64,000 nt of DNA from NCBI GenBank assembly GCA_963708725.1, contig CAVPTL010000018.1, positions 167,833-231,832 of the forward strand, given 5' to 3'. Made by a program: the position numbers and the translations under genes. This document shows positions 48,796 through 56,724 of this stretch, piece by piece (position 1 is the stretch's first letter; every line of letters starts with the position of its first letter). The notes under the pieces are model-generated. The model searched no databases, was not told the origin of the DNA, and was given only the letters and a program-made list of their open reading frames with translations. The stretch comes from CAVPTL01 sp963708725 (GTDB lineage Bacteria; Actinomycetota; Thermoleophilia; Gaiellales; JAICJC01).

Positions 48796-50739
48796 ATGCT
48801 CGACACCCTGTTCTCGCCGCTCGACGTCGGACCGGTGACGCTCCCAAACCGGATCGTCTCGACCTCACACCAGACCACGCTGGTTCACGATCACCTACCG
48901 ACCGATGACCTGGTCGCCTACCACGAGGCACGGGCGCGCGGCGGTGTCGGCCTGATCGTGATCGAGGCCACGGCCACTCACCCAAGCGGTCTGCTGACCG
49001 CCCACACCATCGGCGGCTACCTGCCCGAGATCGTGCCGGTTTTTCGCCAGATGTCCGACGCCGTTCACGCGCATGGAGCGCGGCTGATGTGTCAGCTCTT
49101 CCACGGTGGCCGCGAGCAGATCTCGGTCGGGCCGCGAGCGCCCGCCGTCGCTCCCTCGGCGATCCCCTCGCCGCGATTCAAGACCGAGCCGCGCGCGCTG
49201 ACCGTGCGCGAGATCGGCGAGATGGTGGATGGCTACCGCCAGGCGGCCCGGCACGCCGCGCAGGGTGGCCTGGACGGGGTCGAGGTGTGCGCCGGCTTTG
49301 GCTATCTCCCGACGCAGTTTCTCTCCCCGCGGTCAAACACCCGCACCGACGCCTACGGCGGCAGCTTCGAGAACCGGCTGCGGTTTCTGCGCGAGCTGTT
49401 GGAGGCGATGCGCGAGGGCATCGGCGCAGATGGTGCGGTTGGCTGCCGGCTGACCCAGGAGCAACTCTCTCCCGACGGCACCGACGATGACGAGGTGGTC
49501 GAGGCCGCGCGTGTCCTCAGCGCCGAAGGACTGTGCGACTACCTGTCGGTCACCATCGGCAGCTCGTCGAGCTACCGGGGATCGGTCTTCATCGTGCCGC
49601 CCTCGCCGACCGTGCGAAACGTGATCGAGGGATTCGCGCAGCGGATCCGAGCGGCCAGCTCGGTGCCGGTGATCGCGACCGGCCGGATCCTCGATCCCGC
49701 CGACGCGGATCGGCTGATCGCCGACGGAGTCTGCGATGCGGTGGGCATGACCCGAGCGATGATCACCGACCCGGCACTCGCTTCGAAGGCCCGTGAGGGG
49801 CGAGCGATCACCACCTGCATCGGCTGTAACCAGGGCTGCATCGGCCACTACCACGCCGGGGTGCCGATCGCCTGCACGATCAACCCGTGGACGGGCTTTG
49901 AGCGCACGCTGCCGCGCCCCGTACCCCGGCAGCCCGGCGACGATGTGGTGATCGTCGGCGCCGGTCCCGCCGGTTGCGCGGCGGCCGCGGCCGCTGTGGC
50001 TCGCGGTGACCGGGTGGTGCTGTTCGATCGCGGTCAGGGCCCCGGCGGTCAGATGCGGCTTGGGCTGGAGGCGCCGGGTAAGCGCGAGATCGCCGCGGGG
50101 CTGATAGAGGTGCTCGACGGCTGGCTGGCCGGAGTCGACGTCCGCTATGCCACCGACGCCGACGCGGACACGATCCTCGAGCTCGATCCCGACCGTGTGA
50201 TCGTCGCCTCGGGCGCCGGGCCATACATCCCTCACTTCGATGGCGAGGGAGTTGCGGTCGTGCATGCCTGGGACGTGCTCGCGGGCGCGCCGGTCAGGGG
50301 CAACGTGCTGGTGGCCGACTGGGGTGGCGACTGGACCGGGCTCGACGTCACCGAGGCGCTGGCCGAACGCGGGCTCTCGGTGCAGCTCGTATGCGCCGCG
50401 GCAAGCGTCGGCGAAAACGTGCATGTGTACCAGCGAAACGCCTATCTCGACCGGCTCGACCGGGCGGGCGTCGTGCTGCACCAACACCTCGAGCCGGTGG
50501 AGCTCAGGCCCGGTGCGGTCGTGCTGCGAAACGTCTTTTCCGATCGTCGCACAACGGTTGCCGGGATCGACACGTTGGTGGTGAGCGCCGGGCGCAGCGG
50601 CTCGGAGGAGCTGTTCGTTGCGCTCCAGGACGGCGGCGCCGATGTCACTCGTGTCGGCGACGCACTCGGCCCGCGATCGTTCGAGGAGGCGATCGCCGAG
50701 GGCACTCGCGCGGCTCTCGGTGTGAGCCTGTCGCTCTAG
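48796..50739 (+). CDS. NADH:flavin oxidoreductase / 2,4-dienoyl-CoA reductase-type enzyme
   Basis: 647 aa. Residues 1-335 form an Old-Yellow-Enzyme barrel (LFSPLDVGPVTLPNRIV, CQLFHGGR, FLSPRSNTRTDAYGGSFENRLRFLREL, VGMTRAMITDP). A 4Fe-4S motif CIGCNQGCIG with CTINPWTG follows near 342-365. Residues 375-647 carry FAD/NAD-binding folds (VVIVGAGPAGCAAAAAAVARG). It resembles FadH, trimethylamine dehydrogenase and related reductases; the substrate is not predictable. Confidence 0.88.
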   Translation: MLDTLFSPLDVGPVTLPNRIVSTSHQTTLVHDHLPTDDLVAYHEARARGGVGLIVIEATATHPSGLLTAHTIGGYLPEIVPVFRQMSDAVHAHGARLMCQLFHGGREQISVGPRAPAVAPSAIPSPRFKTEPRALTVREIGEMVDGYRQAARHAAQGGLDGVEVCAGFGYLPTQFLSPRSNTRTDAYGGSFENRLRFLRELLEAMREGIGADGAVGCRLTQEQLSPDGTDDDEVVEAARVLSAEGLCDYLSVTIGSSSSYRGSVFIVPPSPTVRNVIEGFAQRIRAASSVPVIATGRILDPADADRLIADGVCDAVGMTRAMITDPALASKAREGRAITTCIGCNQGCIGHYHAGVPIACTINPWTGFERTLPRPVPRQPGDDVVIVGAGPAGCAAAAAAVARGDRVVLFDRGQGPGGQMRLGLEAPGKREIAAGLIEVLDGWLAGVDVRYATDADADTILELDPDRVIVASGAGPYIPHFDGEGVAVVHAWDVLAGAPVRGNVLVADWGGDWTGLDVTEALAERGLSVQLVCAAASVGENVHVYQRNAYLDRLDRAGVVLHQHLEPVELRPGAVVLRNVFSDRRTTVAGIDTLVVSAGRSGSEELFVALQDGGADVTRVGDALGPRSFEEAIAEGTRAALGVSLSL

Positions 50740-50778
50740 CGACACAGGTCGTGACAGACCGGCGGCGGTGGCAGCCCA

Positions 50779-50784
50779 TACGGT
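50779..50784 (+). promoter_or_regulatory. -10 hexamer TACGGT of the secreted protein gene
   Basis: TACGGT on the plus strand, 6 bases before ATG 50791. Confidence 0.62.
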
Positions 50785-50790
50785 CGCCCG

Positions 50791-51528
50791 ATGCTGATCA
50801 AACTCACCATCCTCACCCTCGCGCTCACCGCCTGGTGGGCGCCTCCGGCGCTTGCGTCCGACTCCTCTTACCTCCAACTGGCCGCCGAACACACGCCGGT
50901 GCTTGCGATCGAACGCGGCGGCGATACCGAACTGCCCGTCGACTTCCGCGTCTGCCGGGCCGTCGCCTGTTCGCAGAACTCGCGGCATCCGGTGCTCTTT
51001 CTGCACGCCGTTCCACGACCGGGATTTCTCTACCTCGAGTACTGGGAGTACCTGCCGGATTCACGCTTTGCGCATACCGGCATCCCCCTGATCGACGGCT
51101 ATCACCGTGACGACTGGGAAGGGGCGATCGTCAAGCTGCGTTCAACCGGCGCGGTGGTCGGGGCGCGCGCGACCGCGCACCTCGGCTTCAACGGCCGTCA
51201 CCCGTGGTGGGATCTGGCGGCCAACGACTGGGCCCGCTACCCCGCCGTGATCTACCGCGCCGCAGGAAGCCACGGGGGATCGTTTCAGCCGCGAGACGTC
51301 GATCTGGCCGGCGACGCATGGAATGGCACCGCCCGCACCGTGCGGCCCGCCCTGGTCGCGGCCGACGTGGCGTCACGTACCCACGCGGTGTTCTCGTCGG
51401 GCGCTGTGGCCCCGTGGGCGAAACAGGCGTGGCGATCGCCAGAGACCACGATCACCGGCCATCCCGGCGACACAGCGCGCTACGCCACCTACGCTCGCCT
51501 CTGGGCCCTTCTCTGTGGGTGTGAATAA
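50791..51528 (+). CDS. Secreted protein of unknown function (weak Vps62-like features)
   Basis: 245 aa. Signal peptide MLIKLTILTLALTAWWAPPALA with cleavage before SDSS. The mature part has YLEYWEYLPDSRF, GYHRDDWEGAIVKL and AAGSHGGSF, loosely reminiscent of the Vps62/DUF946 fold; Cys pairs (CRAVAC, CGCE) could form disulfides. Its TAA stop is made by the GAATAA of the palindromic repeat 51522-51552, so the last residue, Glu, is encoded by the repeat. Confidence 0.72.
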   Translation: MLIKLTILTLALTAWWAPPALASDSSYLQLAAEHTPVLAIERGGDTELPVDFRVCRAVACSQNSRHPVLFLHAVPRPGFLYLEYWEYLPDSRFAHTGIPLIDGYHRDDWEGAIVKLRSTGAVVGARATAHLGFNGRHPWWDLAANDWARYPAVIYRAAGSHGGSFQPRDVDLAGDAWNGTARTVRPALVAADVASRTHAVFSSGAVAPWAKQAWRSPETTITGHPGDTARYATYARLWALLCGCE

Positions 51529-51552
51529 ATGGTGCCTGGCACCATTTATTCA
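51522..51552. repeat. Palindromic intergenic repeat, copy 4, at convergent gene ends
   Basis: 31-base perfect palindrome identical to copy 1 (arms TGAATAAATGGTGCC, central T). On the plus strand its TAA (51526-51528) ends the secreted-protein gene; on the minus strand its TGA (51552-51550) ends the membrane zinc-ribbon gene. It is the whole convergent junction. Confidence 0.95.
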
Positions 51553-51954
51553 GCCGGTGTGGGCGGAGACGGCGAGCGAGCTCAGGTCGATCGGCTCGAT
51601 CGGCGCCCACACGGTGCGCTCGCCGCAGTCCGGGCAAAAGTCGGGCTCGCTGGGATGGTGGTGTGGCTGAGTCACCGCGGCCCGAATCAGGCGTGACTCC
51701 ACGTCAAACGCCGCCTCCCCCGTACCTTCGGAGATGCGTTGGGCCTGGGTGTGGAGCAGTTCGGCGTCGTAGCCAACGGTGATCCGCGATCCGCAGTACC
51801 CGCACAGCGCCATCCGCGAGATAAACGGAGCTGCCGTCTTGTGGGACTCATCCGCCCGCCGAAATGCCTTCCAGAGCACCCAAACAAGCACAATTAACGG
51901 CACTTTCAGCACCAGCCCCAGGAATACCAATGCCCACAGATCGCCAGATCCCAT
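51550..51954 (-). CDS. Membrane-anchored zinc-ribbon protein
   Basis: 134 aa. N-terminal transmembrane helix (LWALVFLGLVLKVPLIVLVWVLW), then a probable zinc ribbon from ALCGYCGSRITVGYD and FCPDCGERTVW (two CxxC knuckles about 58 residues apart). No family name is assigned. The stop is supplied by the palindromic repeat. TAGGCT lies 9 bases before the ATG. It is divergent from the PilZ gene. Confidence 0.75.
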   Translation of the reverse strand: MGSGDLWALVFLGLVLKVPLIVLVWVLWKAFRRADESHKTAAPFISRMALCGYCGSRITVGYDAELLHTQAQRISEGTGEAAFDVESRLIRAAVTQPHHHPSEPDFCPDCGERTVWAPIEPIDLSSLAVSAHTG

Positions 51955-51963
51955 CGTGCTCGA

Positions 51964-51969
51964 AGCCTA
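51964..51969 (-). promoter_or_regulatory. -10 hexamer TAGGCT of the membrane zinc-ribbon gene
   Basis: TAGGCT on the minus strand, 9 bases from ATG 51954, predicting a leader of about 3 bases. Confidence 0.5.
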
Positions 51970-52036
51970 CCGTCTTCCAACGCCATCTACACGGGATCGT
52001 CAAGCATCCGCACAATTCTGTCGAAACCCTGATCCG

Positions 52037-52735
52037 ATGGACGATTCCCAGCGCGAACAGATGCTGATGCTGGCCCGTGGCGTTCTTCCCGAGCTGCCCT
52101 GCACGATCCAAGTGCTCTCGGAAGACGGTGGTTCATTCGACCTGTTGGTCGAAACCGACACGGACGGGCTGCTGCACGCCTACGCACCGCGCGACCGCAT
52201 CCGCGACGGGCTGCGGGTGCTCGGCCGGATCGTCGATTCCACCCGCGGTCGCTACGAGGTCGAGCTCGAGGTGGTCGAATCGTTCTGGCATTCTCAAAAC
52301 GAGGTGCTGATCCACCTGGCGGTCAACAACGTGCAGCACCAGAAAATGCGGCGCGCCTCCCCGCGAGTCGCCGTCGGCGCCGACGCCACGCTGCGGGTGC
52401 TGTTCTCGCGCACCCAGCCCAACGGCTCCGAACTCGAAGTCAAGCTCGCCGACGTCTCGTCCACCGGAGCGGCGTTCAACTCTCCCAAGCCCGTCGACCC
52501 CGGCGACATGATCTCGATCCAGGCGACCCTCGACGGACACGAGATGTCATTCGAAGCGCGCGTGATCCGCTGCGATCTCGCCCCCTGGGGTCGGTTTCGC
52601 GTGGGCTGCCAGCTGACCACGGTGGACGCCGCCGACCGCGAGCTGATCGCGCGCATGGCTGACGAGGCACCCAAGGGCTCCGCCGAGCAGCGAAAACCCG
52701 AGGTGGTCGAGGCCCGCAAGCGCCTGTTGGGATAG
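52037..52735 (+). CDS. PilZ-domain c-di-GMP-binding protein
   Basis: 232 aa from ATG 52037. The N-terminal YcgR-like beta domain (about 15-100: CTIQVLSEDGGSFDLLVETD) is followed by PilZ from about 105. The RxxxR ligand motif is in MRRASPRVAV and the D/NxSxxG motif is DVSSTGAAF, so c-di-GMP binding is expected. The downstream end is a charged tail. It is followed by a pilin-like peptide gene and lies 4.5 kb from a c-di-GMP riboswitch. The upstream open frame overlaps the divergent gene and is not used. Confidence 0.88.
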   Translation: MDDSQREQMLMLARGVLPELPCTIQVLSEDGGSFDLLVETDTDGLLHAYAPRDRIRDGLRVLGRIVDSTRGRYEVELEVVESFWHSQNEVLIHLAVNNVQHQKMRRASPRVAVGADATLRVLFSRTQPNGSELEVKLADVSSTGAAFNSPKPVDPGDMISIQATLDGHEMSFEARVIRCDLAPWGRFRVGCQLTTVDAADRELIARMADEAPKGSAEQRKPEVVEARKRLLG

Positions 52736-52858
52736 GCGCCAGAATTCCTCCCAAAGGGGGACGCGCGGCATACCGCTTCGAGGGGATAGTAAGTCACCTC
52801 TCTCCCGACCATAACGAGACCAGGCGCCCGGAGTGAGGGCGCACGGCGGTATGGAGAT

Positions 52859-52863
52859 GGAGG
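52859..52863 (+). promoter_or_regulatory. Shine-Dalgarno GGAGG of the 54-residue pilin-like gene
   Basis: GGAGG (within GGAGGGAG) ends 9 bases before ATG 52873 and fixes this start. A 6-bp hairpin GCGCCC/GGGCGC with a 7-base loop (52824-52842) lies just upstream. Confidence 0.65.
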
Positions 52864-52872
52864 GAGTCGGCA

Positions 52873-53037
52873 ATGGTCAAGCGGATCCTCACCGAGACCC
52901 GTGGGAGTGTCGCCTCCGAGGTCAGCTTCGGGGCGATGGTCATCGGGATCTTGGTCATCGGCGGTCTGTTTTCGGTCGCAGCGATCGAGGGTGTCTCGTT
53001 CACTGTGCTGCTGCATCAGATTCAAAACGGGCACTGA
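52873..53037 (+). CDS. Flp/class III prepilin-like small membrane peptide
   Basis: 54 aa: short basic leader MVKRILTETRG, then SVASEVSFGAMVIGILVIGGLFSVAAIEGV (hydrophobic) and a short polar end. The Gly followed by Ser and by Glu at +5 matches the Flp-pilin processing rule (G|xxxxE), although the usual Tyr at +6 is Val. One transmembrane helix. It has the strongest ribosome-binding site in the region. The lone A24 peptidase at 26190 could process it. No tad/cpa assembly genes are in the window, so function is tentative. Confidence 0.6.
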   Translation: MVKRILTETRGSVASEVSFGAMVIGILVIGGLFSVAAIEGVSFTVLLHQIQNGH

Positions 53038-53092
53038 TCGCACTCGCGTAGCGCCGGCCGGTTTGGGGTGATCCCAGGCGCAGGTCGGAAGC

Positions 53093-53098
53093 TACGCT
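53093..53098 (+). promoter_or_regulatory. -10 hexamer TACGCT of the ABC exporter operon
   Basis: TACGCT on the plus strand, 6 bases before GTG 53105. Confidence 0.62.
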
Positions 53099-53104
53099 GC
53101 GTGC

Positions 53105-54916
53105 GTGGTTTTCCGACGTCTTCTCGGCTTTCTGCGCCCATACCGGACGCAGGTAATCGTCTCAACTGTGCTTGCGATCGCCTCGCAGGTCGTGGGTCTG
53201 ACGATCCCCTACCTGACCGGCGAAGTCATCAACGCACTGCCGCCCAGCGGCACCAGTCGCACCACGGTGTACGAGCTGGCCGGGCTGATCGTCCTGGCCG
53301 GTGCGATCAAGGGCGTGCTCACCTACTACCGCCGCCAACTGGCCGGACGACTGTCGCTCGCGGTCGAATACGACCTGCGAAACGCGACCTACAAGCACCT
53401 TCAGCGCCTCTCCTACGCGTTCTTCGACCGCCACCAGACCGGTCAGCTGATGTCGCGGGCGACCGTCGATCTCCAGCTGGTGCGGGTGTTCCTGGGCTAC
53501 GGCCTGATCTTCTTTACCCAGAACTTCGTGACCGTGTTCGTGGTCGTGATTGCGTTGGCGCTGATCGATTGGCAGCTCGCATTGGTGGCGCTCGCGATCT
53601 CACCCGTGCTGGCCTACTCCGCCTACCGCTATTCGGTAAAGGCCCAGCCGGTGGTCAAGGACGTGCAGCAGAAGATCGGCGATGTCACCACCCTCGCCGA
53701 GGAAAACATCGTGGGTGTGCGCGTGGTCAAGGCGTTCGCGCAGGAGCCCGAGCAGCAGGGCCGGTTCGGCGCTGCCACCGAGCGCGTCTTTCGGCGATCG
53801 ATGGATGCCGCCAAGCTCGCCGCGACCTACGTGCCGTTCATGACCATGCTGCCCAGCCTCGGCATCGCCGCGGTGATCCTGCTGGGCGGCCAGAAGGTGA
53901 TCGACGGCGATCTCACTCTCGGCGCGTTCTTTGCCGCCAACGGATACATGCTGCTTCTGACCGCACCGCTGCGCTCGGTCGGCATGTGGGTGGGGCAATA
54001 CCAGCGCGCGATCGCAGCCGGCGAGCGGATCTTCGAGGTGCTCGACTCCGAGCGTGACATCATCGAGCGCCCCGGCGCCATCGACCTGCCCGAAGGCCCC
54101 GGCCACATCTCGTTCGACCACGTCGAGTTCGGCTACGACGAGACCCGCCCGGTGCTCCACGACGTGAGCCTCCAGATCGAGGCGGGCACCACCGTGGCGC
54201 TGATCGGCCCGACCGGGTGCGGCAAGACCACCCTCACCACCCTGATCCCCCGCTTCTACGACGTCGCGGGCGGCAGCGTCAAGGTCGACGGCGTGGACGT
54301 GCGCGAACTCACCCTGGACTCGCTGCGCCAGCAGGTGGGGATCGTCAGCCAAGACACGTTTCTGTTCTCGACCACCGTTGCTGAGAACATCGCCTACGGC
54401 GCAGCCTGGGCGACCCCCGCGGAGATCGTCCAGGCGGCCCGGCAGGCCCAGGCGCACGAGTTCATCTGCGACCTCCCCGATGGCTATGAGACACGCGTGG
54501 GTGAGCGCGGTCTGACGCTCTCGGGCGGGCAGCGACAACGGATTGCAATCGCCCGCGCCCTGTTGATGAACCCACGGCTTCTGATCCTCGACGATGCAAC
54601 TGCCTCGGTGGACGCGTCGACCGAGGCCCGCATCAAGCTGGCGCTGCGCGAGGTGATGAAGGGCAGAACGACCGTGATCATCGCCCACCGGCTCTCGACC
54701 ATCTCGATGGCCGAGCGGGTGGTCGTGCTCGATCACGGCCGGATCGTGGGCGACGGGGTCCACGACGAGCTGGTCGAGTCGAGTGAGGTCTATCGCGACA
54801 TCCATCGATACGGCCTGGTCGACCGCACGTTCGTCGCACTCGATCCCGATGGCGCGCCCATCGAAAAGGATGGCGAGCCGCCCGCTGCCCACGTCAGCCG
54901 AGGACGGCTGCCGTGA
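53105..54916 (+). CDS. ABC exporter half-transporter, subunit 1 (degenerate ATP site)
   Basis: 603 aa: six-helix transmembrane domain (1-320), nucleotide-binding domain (340-575). Walker A LIGPTGCGKTTL, Q-loop VSQDTFLFSTTV, signature TLSGGQRQRIAIA, Walker B LLILDDATASVD and switch IIAHRLSTI. The catalytic Glu after Walker B is Asp, as in the non-canonical half of heterodimeric exporters. It overlaps the second subunit by four bases. Substrate unknown (drug, lipid or peptide). Confidence 0.93.
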   Translation: MVFRRLLGFLRPYRTQVIVSTVLAIASQVVGLTIPYLTGEVINALPPSGTSRTTVYELAGLIVLAGAIKGVLTYYRRQLAGRLSLAVEYDLRNATYKHLQRLSYAFFDRHQTGQLMSRATVDLQLVRVFLGYGLIFFTQNFVTVFVVVIALALIDWQLALVALAISPVLAYSAYRYSVKAQPVVKDVQQKIGDVTTLAEENIVGVRVVKAFAQEPEQQGRFGAATERVFRRSMDAAKLAATYVPFMTMLPSLGIAAVILLGGQKVIDGDLTLGAFFAANGYMLLLTAPLRSVGMWVGQYQRAIAAGERIFEVLDSERDIIERPGAIDLPEGPGHISFDHVEFGYDETRPVLHDVSLQIEAGTTVALIGPTGCGKTTLTTLIPRFYDVAGGSVKVDGVDVRELTLDSLRQQVGIVSQDTFLFSTTVAENIAYGAAWATPAEIVQAARQAQAHEFICDLPDGYETRVGERGLTLSGGQRQRIAIARALLMNPRLLILDDATASVDASTEARIKLALREVMKGRTTVIIAHRLSTISMAERVVVLDHGRIVGDGVHDELVESSEVYRDIHRYGLVDRTFVALDPDGAPIEKDGEPPAAHVSRGRLP

Positions 54917-56661
54917 AGCTCGGCGGTAATACCCGGCGCATGCGCGGCCTGCTCGGCTATGCCCGCCCGTACTGGTTTCGCGGGTCGATCGCACTGTTCG
55001 CCCTGCTGATGACCACCGCAACCGCAATCGCGGGGCCGGTGATCGCCAAGTACGCGATCGACAACGGCATCAGCAAGAGCGACATGGGCGTGGTCGAGCT
55101 GTGGGTCGGCGTCTACCTGGTGGTCGCGATCGTTGGGTGGTTGTTCGGCGCCTGCCAGAACTACCTCACCAGCTGGGTGGGCGAGCGGATGCTCGCCGAC
55201 CTGCGCAAGAACCTGTTTGCCCACATCCAGTCGCTCGACCTGGGCTATTTCGAGCGCACCCGTACCGGCTGGGTGATCTCGCGCATCACCAACGATGTCG
55301 AGGCCCTCAACTCACTCGTGACCGACGGCGCGACCACCCTGATCCAAAACACGGTCACCTTGATCGGCTCGGCGATCGTGCTCTTTTTCATCGACTGGCG
55401 ACTGGCCCTGGCAACGCTGATCGTGTTTCCCGCGATGGCGATCTCGACCGTCATCTTCCGCCGGTTCTCGGCCCGCGCATACAAGCGCACCCGCGAGCGG
55501 CTCGCCGACGTCACGGCGACGCTCCAGGAGGATCTCTCTGGCGTGCGCGTGGTCCAGGCGTTTCGGCGCGAGCATGTCAACTACGACCGGTTCGTCGAGG
55601 TCAACCACACCTACCGCACCGCCAACGTCGACACCGTGAACGCCGCCTCGGTGTACTTCCCGTTCGTCGAGCTGCTCTCGGCGGTGGCGGTGGCCGTCGT
55701 GCTCGGCTACGGCGGTGCACTCGTGTTCGACGGCTCGATGACGGCCGGCGGTCTGTTCGCATTCATCGGCCTGCTCGGAAACTTCTTCGACCCAGTCCAG
55801 CAGCTCTCGCAGTTCTACCAGACGTATCTGAGCGCGAATGCCGCCCTCGACAAGATCTTCGACGTGCTCGAAACGCCCGCCGGGATGGCCGACAAGCCCG
55901 ACGCCATCGCGCTGCCAGAGATCGTCGGCGCGGTCGGCATCGAGCACCTGAGTTTCCGCTACGCCGAGTCGTCGCCGCTGGTGCTCGACGATGTCGATTT
56001 CACCGTTGCCCCAGGGCAGACGGTGGCGCTGGTCGGCCATACGGGTGCCGGGAAGTCGACCTTCGTGAAGCTCCTGGCACGCTTCTACGACCCCACCGGC
56101 GGGCGGATCACGATCGACGGTCACGACCTGCGCGACGTCCGCACCGAGTCGCTGCGACGGCAGATCGGGATCGTTCCACAGGAAGGGTTCCTGTTCTCGG
56201 GCACCGTGCGCGACAACATCGCGTTCGGCCGCCCCGACGCGACCCTGGACGAGGTCAAGGCCGCCGCCGAGGCCGTCGGTGCCGCCGTCTTCATCGAGGA
56301 TCTGGAGAAGGGGTATGAGACCGAGATCCAGGAGCGCGGCCTGCGGCTCTCGGTCGGCCAGCGCCAGCTGGTCGCATTCGCACGAGCATTCCTGTCGGAC
56401 CCGCGGATCCTGATCCTGGACGAGGCGACGTCGAGCGTGGACATCCCCACCGAGGCGCGGATCGAGCGCGCGTTGGGCACGCTGCTGGCCGATCGCACCT
56501 CGTTTGTGGTCGCCCACCGGCTGTCCACCATTCGCGGTGCCGACATGATCGTGGTGCTCGAGCACGGTACCGTCGTCGAAGCCGGCACCCATGAGCAGCT
56601 GATCTCACAGCGCGGCCGCTACTTCTCGCTGTACGACGACTGGGTCGAAGCCGTCGCCTGA
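54913..56661 (+). CDS. ABC exporter half-transporter, subunit 2 (canonical Walker B)
   Basis: 582 aa: transmembrane domain 1-310, NBD 335-570 with Walker A LVGHTGAGKSTFVKLL, Q-loop VPQEGFLFSGTV, signature RLSVGQRQLVAFA (LSVGQ, a variant), Walker B ILILDEATSSVD with catalytic Glu, and VVAHRLSTI. It complements subunit 1, so one composite ATP site is expected to be fully active. The start GTG overlaps the first gene's stop (GTGA). Confidence 0.93.
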   Translation: MKLGGNTRRMRGLLGYARPYWFRGSIALFALLMTTATAIAGPVIAKYAIDNGISKSDMGVVELWVGVYLVVAIVGWLFGACQNYLTSWVGERMLADLRKNLFAHIQSLDLGYFERTRTGWVISRITNDVEALNSLVTDGATTLIQNTVTLIGSAIVLFFIDWRLALATLIVFPAMAISTVIFRRFSARAYKRTRERLADVTATLQEDLSGVRVVQAFRREHVNYDRFVEVNHTYRTANVDTVNAASVYFPFVELLSAVAVAVVLGYGGALVFDGSMTAGGLFAFIGLLGNFFDPVQQLSQFYQTYLSANAALDKIFDVLETPAGMADKPDAIALPEIVGAVGIEHLSFRYAESSPLVLDDVDFTVAPGQTVALVGHTGAGKSTFVKLLARFYDPTGGRITIDGHDLRDVRTESLRRQIGIVPQEGFLFSGTVRDNIAFGRPDATLDEVKAAAEAVGAAVFIEDLEKGYETEIQERGLRLSVGQRQLVAFARAFLSDPRILILDEATSSVDIPTEARIERALGTLLADRTSFVVAHRLSTIRGADMIVVLEHGTVVEAGTHEQLISQRGRYFSLYDDWVEAVA

Positions 56662-56724
56662 TCCGACGTTGCGATGTGTGGTACACGCTCAAGCGTCGCG
56701 GCGATTTGACCGATAGGCACCAGG

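Noticed and set aside
49333..51006. 557-codon minus-strand open frame opposite the flavin reductase
   Set aside because: Mirror of a real coding frame, with His/Arg/Asp-rich composition and no motif.
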